Origin: PALSA-1440 sp050011195
GTDB taxonomy: Bacteria > Verrucomicrobiota > Verrucomicrobiia > Limisphaerales > UBA8199
Reading direction: 5' to 3'
NCBI GenBank assembly: GCA_050011195.1
Contig: JBEKJO010000001.1
Span: 1 to 64,000, forward strand
Length of the DNA stretch: 64,000 nucleotides
Each line of letters starts with the position of its first letter. Within the stretch, counting starts at the first letter, position 1. The notes under the pieces are model-generated. The model had not been told where the DNA came from. It saw only the letters and a program-made list of their open reading frames with translations, and did not search any database. The translations under genes and the position numbers were made by a program. Shown one piece after another: positions 25,476 through 32,868 of this stretch.

Positions 25476-28004
25476 TTAACGCCCAGCCGAAGGTTGCCAG
25501 AATTTGGCAAGGGCGTCTCGAATTTCAGCCGTGTTCCTGGCGCGCGCGGCCTGCCAACAGGCGGGGAACAGGCGGCGATAGCGCGCCTCGGCGAACCGAG
25601 CGTCGATGAGGAGAATGACCCCACGGTCGGTCTCGGAGCGGATGACGCGACCGGTGGCCTGCAGGACGCGGTTCATGCCGGGAAAGGTATAGGCGTAGTC
25701 GAAACCTGCGCCGGTCTGTTGCTGGAAGTAGTCGCGGATCAGGTCGCGTTCGACACAGAGCTGGGGCAGCCCAACGCCGACCACGATCGCGCCGATTAAC
25801 CGCTCGCCCACCAGGTCGATGCCTTCGCCGAACACCCCTCCCATCACCGCAAATCCGACCAGTGTCTCGCCATGCCCCACGGCGAACGCGGCCAGAAAGG
25901 CTTCGCGTTCGGGTTCGCTCAGGCCGGGACGCTGGACGAGGATTGGAACCGCAGGGTGGAGGGCATGGAACTGTTCCTGCACGGCCGCCAAATACTGGTA
26001 TGAGGGGAGATAGACGAGATAGTTGCCGGGGCGTCCTTCCACCAGTGAGGCGATGGCTTGCACCACGTCGGGCAGGGTGTCGGCGCGGGCCTTGAGCTGG
26101 GTGCGGATGCGGTCCTGCACGAGCACGGCGAGGTGCTCGGGCGGGAAGGGCGACGGCAATTGCAATAAAGGGTCCTCGGGACTGCCGCCCAGGAGTGCGC
26201 GGTAGTAGTCGATCGGCGTAAGCGTGGCGGAGAAGAAGACCGCCGCCTTGCCCCGTGCCAGCGCCTGCCGGAGGAGGAAGGAAGGGTCGAGGCAAAATAG
26301 TCGGACTCGGACGGAGCGGCCCGGCTCGGTGATGGTGACGAAGCGTTCGTCGTAGAGTTCGGCGGTGCGCCGGAAGGAGTGCAGGCGGAAATAGAGTTCG
26401 AGGAGGCTGTCGCGGAAGTCCGCGGGCTGATTTCGGGCGAGCCAGGTTTCGGCTTGCGCGAGGGCGTCATCGAGCGGAGGCAATAGGTCCGCGGGGAAGG
26501 ACCGGCTGGTGTGGGGTGGGCTTATAGAGGAAGCGGTGGGGTAGGCTACGCTCGCAGGTAGGGCGACGCTGTCCTCAGCGCGCCGTTCGGTGGTTTGGGG
26601 CAGCCCATGGCGCGCTGAGGACAGACGCGCCCTACCTTCGCCAGCGGGGAAGAGATTGAGTTCGCTGGATGGATCGGAGGGGGCGACTGGTTCGGAGGGC
26701 AGGGGGGCCGGGCCGGCGAGTCGGCGCAGGGCGGAAGCTAGGCGGGTGAGGGCTTTGGCGCAACGGGGCACAGCTTGCTTGAGGGCGCGGCGGACGTCCT
26801 GTATTTCCCCGGTGTCGAGGTCGGCGGAGAACATGTCGCGGGCGCGGTCCACCAGGTTGTGGGCTTCGTCCACGAGGAAGGCGTAATCGCCCGACTCTTC
26901 GGCGAAGTGGCGGCGCAGATACACCTTGGGGTCAAACAGGTAGTTGTAGTCGCACACAATGACATCAACCCAGGTGGAGAGATCGAGGGAAAGCTCGAAG
27001 GGACAGACCCGGTGTTCGCGGCTGACGGCTTCAAGGACCGGGCGGGTGATTTCCTCGCGGGCCAGGACGGCGCGCATGGCTGGTTTGCAGCGGTCGTAGT
27101 AGCCGCGAGCGAAGGGGCAGGTGAGCGGGTCGCAGGGTTGGCCTTCCTGGACACAGATTTTCTCTTTGGCGGTGAGTGTCAGTGTGCGCAAGCGGAGGCC
27201 GGCCTGGCGCAGGTCGGCGAATGCCTTCTCGGCCACCGCGCGTCCCACGGTGCGCGCAGTGAGGTAGAAGATGCGCTCGAGCTTGCCTTCCCCCAGGGCT
27301 TTGACTGCCGGGAAGAGCACGGAGATGGTCTTGCCGATGCCGGTGGGGGCTTCGAGAAAGAGCCGCCCGCCGCGGGCGAGCACGCGATAGGCAGCGACAG
27401 CCAGTTGCCGCTGGCCGGGGCGGTAGCGCGCAAAGGGGAAGGTCAGCGAGCGGATGGACTTGTCCCGCTGCCGGCGCCAATGGTGATGGGCGCGGAGCCA
27501 GTCGAGATAAATTGCGGTTGTCTGCTCGAAGAAAACCGACAGCTCCGTCAGGTTCAAGCGGTTGCGAAACTCAGTCAGCTCACCGGTGTCGAGGTCCAGA
27601 TAGCTCAACTGGATGGCGATGTGTTCCAAGGCGTGTTCGTGAGCGTAAATAAAGGCGTAGATCCTGGCTTGGGCCCAATGAAGCGGGTCGGCGGTATGGT
27701 CCCATCCGCCCTGGACAGTCTTGATCTCTTCCAACAGCACCTCTTGCGCGGTCGTCAGCAGACCGTCAATCCGCCCCTGGATTCGCAGGATGAACTCGGC
27801 GGTCTCGACCTCATGGCAGAGGCGGACCTCCTTCTGATACCCTGCGGGGCGGGAACGCTGGAGCCGTTGATGGCCACGCGTTCCCGCCAGGGCGCGGTGC
27901 GGTCCGACGAAGTCGCGCTCGCCGCCGAGGTCGCCCTGCCGCAAAGCGAACTCGACCAACTCGCGCACCTGGACCGAGAGGACTGGTTTGGGTGCCGATG
28001 CCAC
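25476..28004 (-). CDS. PD-(D/E)XK plus DinG/XPD-like iron-sulfur helicase
   Basis: 842 residues. An N-terminal nuclease-like domain (D80, E92/E93-x-K95 in GRIDGLL...LEEIKT) precedes an SF2 helicase core: Walker A APTGIGKT at 219-226, four cysteines C284, C291, C296 and C306 for a 4Fe-4S cluster, DEAH at 379-382, and C-terminal motifs ending in QATGRVIRS. This arrangement matches DinG/XPD-type helicases fused to a Cas4-like nuclease domain, implied in repair of unusual DNA structures. Residues about 457-483 are encoded by a REP-like pair inserted in frame in a linker. Confidence 0.85.
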   Translation of the reverse strand: MASAPKPVLSVQVRELVEFALRQGDLGGERDFVGPHRALAGTRGHQRLQRSRPAGYQKEVRLCHEVETAEFILRIQGRIDGLLTTAQEVLLEEIKTVQGGWDHTADPLHWAQARIYAFIYAHEHALEHIAIQLSYLDLDTGELTEFRNRLNLTELSVFFEQTTAIYLDWLRAHHHWRRQRDKSIRSLTFPFARYRPGQRQLAVAAYRVLARGGRLFLEAPTGIGKTISVLFPAVKALGEGKLERIFYLTARTVGRAVAEKAFADLRQAGLRLRTLTLTAKEKICVQEGQPCDPLTCPFARGYYDRCKPAMRAVLAREEITRPVLEAVSREHRVCPFELSLDLSTWVDVIVCDYNYLFDPKVYLRRHFAEESGDYAFLVDEAHNLVDRARDMFSADLDTGEIQDVRRALKQAVPRCAKALTRLASALRRLAGPAPLPSEPVAPSDPSSELNLFPAGEGRARLSSARHGLPQTTERRAEDSVALPASVAYPTASSISPPHTSRSFPADLLPPLDDALAQAETWLARNQPADFRDSLLELYFRLHSFRRTAELYDERFVTITEPGRSVRVRLFCLDPSFLLRQALARGKAAVFFSATLTPIDYYRALLGGSPEDPLLQLPSPFPPEHLAVLVQDRIRTQLKARADTLPDVVQAIASLVEGRPGNYLVYLPSYQYLAAVQEQFHALHPAVPILVQRPGLSEPEREAFLAAFAVGHGETLVGFAVMGGVFGEGIDLVGERLIGAIVVGVGLPQLCVERDLIRDYFQQQTGAGFDYAYTFPGMNRVLQATGRVIRSETDRGVILLIDARFAEARYRRLFPACWQAARARNTAEIRDALAKFWQPSAGR
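26557..26636. repeat. REP-like inverted pair, family IV, inside the helicase gene
   Basis: Arms 26557-26584 and 26609-26636 match at 25 of 28 positions as reverse complements with a 24-base spacer. Each self-folds around CGCTG-TCCT-CAGCG. The element is translated without breaking the frame. Confidence 0.85.
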
Positions 28005-28058
28005 CGGTCAAGTTTCGGGGGATGGCGTGGGCGCGGCAATAGAATTATCGGGCCTGGC

Positions 28059-29225
28059 TCAGAAGCGGTGAACAAGCTTCTCGACGAGGAAGGTGCTTTC
28101 GCGCATGGCCTGTTCGCTGAAGGGGCCAAACCACTCGGCGACCTTGCGAAAGCGGGCGACGAACTCCGCCTTGTCGCCGCGTTCGACCAGGCCGAGGTTT
28201 TGCTGGAGGGACTGGAGGTAGTCCTTCAAGAGGGCGATGCGCTCGGGCGTGGCGAACACGATCTCGGCGTAGAGCGCGGGGTCCTGGGCAAAGAGACGAC
28301 CCACCATAGCCAGTTCGAGGCGGTAGATCGGGCTGGAAAGCTCGAGCGTGCGGGCAATGGGGACGCCGCGGGAATGCAGGAATTGGCCAAAGGTAAAGGT
28401 GGCGAAGTGGCGCAGGGCCTGCACAATCCCCATGATCTCGTCGTGCTCCGCCGCCGAGGTTTCGACCAGGACGTTGCCCCAGACGGTGAGTTGGTCGAGC
28501 AGCCATTGACATTGCTCGCTCTGGCGCCCGGGGCTGACGACGACGATTTGCTTGTCCATGGTGGTGGTCGCCGGGCCGAAAAGCGGGTGCAAGCCGACGA
28601 CCGGTCCGGCGTGGCTCTGGAGCATCGCTTCGAGCGGTTTGAGCTTGAGGCTCGTGATGTCAGCCAGCACGCAAGCGGGCGGCAGATGCGGAGCGATTTG
28701 GGCCGCCACGGACGGGGTAATGTCAATGGGCACCGCCAGCAAACACAATTCAACTCCCGGGGTGAGGGACCGGACCCGGGGCCAATCGTCGCGATCCAAG
28801 ATGCGGACGTCGTAGTCCGATTGCCGGAACCAGTTCGAGAGAAAGCGGCCCATATTGCCGAGGCCGCCCACGATGAGCACCTTCGCCCCGGGCCGGACAC
28901 CGCGGCGGCCGAGCGTGCTCAGTTGCCCGACGCGCGAATGCCGGAGGACGGTGCGGAACAGGTCCTCGATGTAGTCAGGGTCCAGCCCTGCCTGGGTGGC
29001 CTGGGCGCGGCGGGCGGAGATGAGGTTCTCCTCGCGCGCGGGGTGGAAGGTCGGGAGGTCGTGCTGTTGTTTGACCTCGGTGACTTGTTGGACGACGCGG
29101 CCGCGTTGGGCGAGCAGCTCCACCAGTTGTTTGTCGAGGCGGTCGATCTGGTCGCGCAGGTGGTCGAGGCTGGGTTTGTGCGGGGCAGGTGCGCCGGAGC
29201 CTGGGGACTGGGTTGGATTTGTCAT
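28059..29225 (-). CDS. tyrA: Bifunctional chorismate mutase/prephenate dehydrogenase
   Basis: 388 residues from ATG 29225, making prephenate and then 4-hydroxyphenylpyruvate for tyrosine. An AroQ-type chorismate mutase domain (about 18-100, LRDQIDRLDKQLVELLAQR) precedes the NAD-binding GGLGNMG (120-126) and the prephenate dehydrogenase domain with GLHPLFGP and the terminal helical dimer region. This is the E. coli T-protein architecture. It lies 54 bases upstream of the helicase gene on the same strand. Confidence 0.93.
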   Translation of the reverse strand: MTNPTQSPGSGAPAPHKPSLDHLRDQIDRLDKQLVELLAQRGRVVQQVTEVKQQHDLPTFHPAREENLISARRAQATQAGLDPDYIEDLFRTVLRHSRVGQLSTLGRRGVRPGAKVLIVGGLGNMGRFLSNWFRQSDYDVRILDRDDWPRVRSLTPGVELCLLAVPIDITPSVAAQIAPHLPPACVLADITSLKLKPLEAMLQSHAGPVVGLHPLFGPATTTMDKQIVVVSPGRQSEQCQWLLDQLTVWGNVLVETSAAEHDEIMGIVQALRHFATFTFGQFLHSRGVPIARTLELSSPIYRLELAMVGRLFAQDPALYAEIVFATPERIALLKDYLQSLQQNLGLVERGDKAEFVARFRKVAEWFGPFSEQAMRESTFLVEKLVHRF

Positions 29226-29567
29226 CCCCGGCAGAGTAGTGAGAGGGTGGGGCAAAAGCAAGGAGCGCAGGGGCAGACGCGAAGCGAGGATGGTATGGCC
29301 GTGGAAGACAGTTGTCTGAGGAAACACCGGCTGCGTGACGATTCCTGGGCTGGGCGGTCTAAACGGATGATGAGCATCATGCGGCGCAATCGAAGATGTG
29401 TTTCAGGTCCACTTCATGCTGCGGCTTTCACCCTGAGACTTGGGCTCCAATCGCCCAGTGGGCTGTGCCGCAGTGAGCACTTCGTCATTATTCTCGGTGG
29501 AGCGAGGGGGCAGGGGAGGGGAGCAGTTTCTCGTGGCGAAACGCGGGTGCGGCGCTAAACTCGGCGT
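29226..29567. other. Divergent intergenic region
   Basis: 342 bases between divergently transcribed tyrA and the 29568 gene. It should hold both promoters but I cannot identify them. Only short dyads (AGACA-GT-TGTCT near 29308, and one near 29369) are visible. Confidence 0.35.
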
Positions 29568-30194
29568 ATGTTGAGTCAACGTTGGCGCCCAGTGGTCTTT
29601 TCCGCGCTTGCCGTGTGCGGGATTTGGCTGGTGGCTTTGGCGGGATACCGAATTGCCCGGAACGCCAAGATGACCGCTGAGAAGGTGAAGGCGTATGCCG
29701 AGTCGGTGGATATCAGCAAGTTATCGGGTGCCGCGCGGGCGAAGGCGATTCAGGAACTGGCGGACAAGCTCAACGCGTTATCCCTGGAGGAACGGCGGAA
29801 GGCGCGGCTGGACCGCGAGGCGTGGAGCTGGTTTGACCGGATGACAGAGGAGGAGAAAGCCGCGTTCATTGACGCGACGATGCCGACCGGTTTTAAGCAG
29901 ATGCTGACGGCGTTCGAGCAGTTGCCGGAGGAGAAGCGGCGCAAATCAATTGATGACGCGCTGCGGCGGCTCAGGGAGGGGCGCGACCAAATGGCCGGCG
30001 GCGCGGGCGGCGGGAATCAGGGCGGGACAAACTCCCCGCCGGTCCTGAGTGACGAATTGGAGGCGAAGGTGAGGACTATCGGGCTGAAGACCTTCTACAG
30101 CCAGAGCTCGGCGCAGACCAAAGCGGAGCTGGCGCCGGTCCTGGAGGAGCTGCAACGTGTGATGGAAAGCGGCCGGCCGTTCCGCGGGCAATGA
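29568..30194 (+). CDS. Membrane-anchored helical hypothetical protein
   Basis: 208 residues with one N-terminal membrane helix (about 8-28) and a charged, largely helical body. The body contains repeated K/R/E-rich segments (EELADKLNALSLEERRKARLD-like) and an MTEEEKAAFIDATMP block, then a Gly/Asn linker and a C-terminal helix. It starts a tightly coupled operon: the stop overlaps the start of the pseudopilin gene as ATGA. Function unknown; similar proteins seem confined to Verrucomicrobiota. Confidence 0.7.
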   Translation: MLSQRWRPVVFSALAVCGIWLVALAGYRIARNAKMTAEKVKAYAESVDISKLSGAARAKAIQELADKLNALSLEERRKARLDREAWSWFDRMTEEEKAAFIDATMPTGFKQMLTAFEQLPEEKRRKSIDDALRRLREGRDQMAGGAGGGNQGGTNSPPVLSDELEAKVRTIGLKTFYSQSSAQTKAELAPVLEELQRVMESGRPFRGQ

Positions 30195-30916
30195 GGCCAG
30201 CACGTCAGATCATCCGCGCTGGTGACGGCGCGCGGACATTCCTGTCCGCAGCAAGCCCGGGTGGGAAGGAGGGTGCCGAAGATTCGGAGGCCGAGGGAGG
30301 TTCTGTCGTGGCTGCGGACAGGACTGTCCGCGCGCCGGGGGCCACGAGCGCCTTCACGCTGATTGAACTGCTGGTGGTGATTTCGATCATCGCCATCCTG
30401 GCCGCGCTGGTGCTGCCGGCGTTGAGCGGGGCGAAGGAGCAGGGGCGGGCGACGGTGTGCCTGAGCAACCTGCGTCAAATCGGCATCGCGCTGCAGGTCT
30501 ATGTTGGAGACAACAACAACAAACTGCCCTGGATGTCGGACATCCTTCCGGGCGTCGCCAACCTGTACCCCGGCCCGGACCAGGTGCTTTCCAACCAACT
30601 CGGCAATCTGAACGTGCTGGCGTGCCCGTCTGACAAATGGACGTCGGACACGCCACTGCCCTTTCCGCAAAAGGCGCCAACTTATTTCGCACAAACCGGC
30701 TCCAGCTTCTCGTGGAACAACCTGCTCAACGGTGAGGATGCCGACCATTTGAGCGCGCTCGGCATGAATTTCCCTCCGCAGGCAATGCCGCTGATGTACG
30801 ATAAGGAGAAGTTCCACATCGCCCGCGGGGCGAACAAGGCGCAGAACTTCCTGTACGCCGATGGCCACATCAAGAACCTCCTCGTCATTGCGGGGACGAT
30901 CCAATCGAGCCAGTGA
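30191..30916 (+). CDS. Type II secretion-type pseudopilin
   Basis: 241 residues in the frame from ATG 30191. The prepilin signature SA-FTLIELLVVISIIAILAAL puts cleavage after A54 and Glu at mature position 5, followed by a 20-residue membrane helix and the GAKEQGR-CLSNLRQIG block. The C-terminus has the ADGHI motif typical of PVC pseudopilins. The 54-residue leader is unusually long because a REP-like pair (30226-30337) lies inside it. A GTG at 30309 would give a normal 14-residue leader. It overlaps the next gene as GTGA. Confidence 0.85.
   Translation: MRPARQIIRAGDGARTFLSAASPGGKEGAEDSEAEGGSVVAADRTVRAPGATSAFTLIELLVVISIIAILAALVLPALSGAKEQGRATVCLSNLRQIGIALQVYVGDNNNKLPWMSDILPGVANLYPGPDQVLSNQLGNLNVLACPSDKWTSDTPLPFPQKAPTYFAQTGSSFSWNNLLNGEDADHLSALGMNFPPQAMPLMYDKEKFHIARGANKAQNFLYADGHIKNLLVIAGTIQSSQ
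30226..30337. repeat. REP-like inverted pair, family III, in a prepilin leader
   Basis: Arms 30226-30252 and 30311-30337 match at 26 of 27 positions as reverse complements with a 58-base spacer, and match the arms at 15055. The right arm starts one base after the alternative GTG codon, so the element may supply a new start site. Confidence 0.88.
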
Positions 30917-31818
30917 TCCAGCTCAAGAACCTCTGCAAGAAGTTCGGCCAGCAACTGGCCGTGGACGACCTGACCTTGCAGGTGCCGGCGGGGGAAATCT
31001 ACGGTTTGCTGGGGCACAACGGCGCGGGCAAGAGCACCGCCATCGGCATAATGCTGGGCCAAGTCTGGCCGACGAGCGGCGACGTGCGAATCTGCGGCCA
31101 CGATGTGACGGCCCACCGCCGGCTGGCGCTGCAAAAGGTCGGGGCGATTTTTGAAACTCCGGCCTTCTATGATTATCTTAGCGGCTGGCGGAACCTGGAA
31201 ATCCTGAGTTCCTACACCGCTCCAACCTCCCGCCAGCGGATTCAAGAGGTCATCGAATGGGTCGGCCTGAGCGGGCGGGAACATTCCAAGGTGCGGACCT
31301 ACTCGCACGGCATGAGGGCGCGGCTGGCGCTGGCCCAGGCGCTGTTGCCCCAGCCGGAGCTGCTCATCCTCGACGAGCCGAGCGACGGGCTCGACCCCGA
31401 GGGCATTCACGAGATGCGGCAGACGATTCTGCGGCTGCATCGCGAGCTGCGGCTGACGATTCTGCTTTCCTCGCATTTCCTAAATGAGGTGGAACAGCTC
31501 TGCACGCGCATCGCAGTGCTGAACCGGGGCTGCATGGTGTTTGAAGGCACGCTGGCCGCGACGAAGCAACGCGGGTGGATAAGGCTCAAGGCGGGCGATT
31601 TCGGGCTGGCGGTAAAGCAGCTTCGGCAGGCGCAACTCATCACGGAGGAGCGGGATGGCCATCTGATCGCGCTGGGACCGGGCATCGGGACAGACCAGGT
31701 CGTGCGCCTGCTCGTGGAGCGCGGAATGCCGGTCTATGAGATTGCCCCGGTGGAAGACACGCTGGAGGACTTCTACCTGTCACTGATGAATGGGCAGAAG
31801 GAGGTGGAAGTCAAGTGA
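30913..31818 (+). CDS. ABC transporter ATP-binding protein
   Basis: 301 residues from GTG 30913. Walker A GHNGAGKST (34-42), the signature SHGMR (131-135, a variant of LSGGQ) and Walker B LILDEP (151-156) are all present, along with a typical C-terminal extension of DrrA/CcmA-type exporters. It pairs with the permease that follows through a GTGA overlap. The substrate is unknown; the family includes drug, lipid and multicopper-related exporters. Confidence 0.93.
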   Translation: MIQLKNLCKKFGQQLAVDDLTLQVPAGEIYGLLGHNGAGKSTAIGIMLGQVWPTSGDVRICGHDVTAHRRLALQKVGAIFETPAFYDYLSGWRNLEILSSYTAPTSRQRIQEVIEWVGLSGREHSKVRTYSHGMRARLALAQALLPQPELLILDEPSDGLDPEGIHEMRQTILRLHRELRLTILLSSHFLNEVEQLCTRIAVLNRGCMVFEGTLAATKQRGWIRLKAGDFGLAVKQLRQAQLITEERDGHLIALGPGIGTDQVVRLLVERGMPVYEIAPVEDTLEDFYLSLMNGQKEVEVK

Positions 31819-32657
31819 CCATGTTCTACCGTCATCTGCGCAACGAACTCTGGAAGCTCTTCGGCAAGAAGCGCACGTATATCGGCTTCGGCGCGTTTCT
31901 CCTGGCGCAGAATGCGATGCTGCTCACCTTCCGCTTCACCCGCTGGCAGGCCGACCTGGAGCGCATGCTGGCCGGCAATGGCTATCTGGCAAAGGAGTAT
32001 GTGTCGGCGCTCACAGTGGCGGTGATCATGCTGATCCCACAAATCGTGCTGCTGATGCCCTTGTATGTGGCGCTGGTGGGAGGCGACCTGGTGGCCAAGG
32101 AGGTGGAGGACGGGACGCTGCGGATGATCCTGTCGCGGCCCATCTCCCGGTTCCGGCTGCTGTTCGTGAAGTGGGTGGCCGGGGTGATTTTTGCGGCCAT
32201 GCTGGTGGCCGTATTGGGCGGGACAGCGCTTGGCTTTGCCCGGCTGTGGTTTCCGTGGAAGAGCATGTTTGTCTTCGTGCCGGGGACGGTGTTCAGCCTG
32301 TTAAGCCCGGACGAGGGTTTCCGGCTCTATCTTTGGTCCCACCTGTTTATGACGCTGAATGCGAGCGTGGTGCTGGGGATCGCGTTCATGTTCTCGTGCT
32401 TCAACATGAAGCCTGCGGCAGCGACGATTCTGGCGTTGTCGTTGCTGTTCGTGAACCTGGTGATGGAAGGCATCCCGTTCTTCGAGCGCTACCACGAGTA
32501 CTTGCTGACCTACCACTTTCGCTCCTGGCACAACGTTTATGCCCAGCCGATACCCTGGGCGCAGATGGGCCAATCGCTGTGCGTCTTGCTGGCTGCTAAC
32601 CTCACCGCCTTCCTCATCGGGACCGCGGCATTCCAGGCCCGCGACATCAAGTCTTAA
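31815..32657 (+). CDS. ABC-2 type permease
   Basis: 280 residues from GTG 31815 (alternative ATG 31821). It has about six membrane helices with a large loop between the first and second. The segment GGDLVAKEVEDGTLRMILSRPISR is the typical ABC-2 cytoplasmic coupling region. It is the membrane partner of the ATPase encoded just upstream. Its coupling to a pseudopilin and a membrane-anchored helical protein could reflect envelope assembly, but this is only context. Confidence 0.9.
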   Translation: MTMFYRHLRNELWKLFGKKRTYIGFGAFLLAQNAMLLTFRFTRWQADLERMLAGNGYLAKEYVSALTVAVIMLIPQIVLLMPLYVALVGGDLVAKEVEDGTLRMILSRPISRFRLLFVKWVAGVIFAAMLVAVLGGTALGFARLWFPWKSMFVFVPGTVFSLLSPDEGFRLYLWSHLFMTLNASVVLGIAFMFSCFNMKPAAATILALSLLFVNLVMEGIPFFERYHEYLLTYHFRSWHNVYAQPIPWAQMGQSLCVLLAANLTAFLIGTAAFQARDIKS

Positions 32658-32868
32658 GTTGCTTTTCGGGCTTCGGGATCGTAAGCTGATCTGCTGAGAA
32701 AGGCATTCTCCAACAGCCCAATATATTGGCTGTCGTGGCCGGCGGCGCCACAACTAATGGTGTTTTTCGGGCAAAACAGGGCGAAATAGCCGTTGTGTTG
32801 GACGGCCAGTTTTCCTACAATTGTCGCACCTTAAGCGGACCGCCAAAGTGCCTGGTCCAAACGATTTT

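Noticed and set aside
26775..29558. Long plus-strand ORF of 927 codons opposite the helicase and tyrA genes
   Set aside because: Antisense to two well-supported genes, with no recognised domain.
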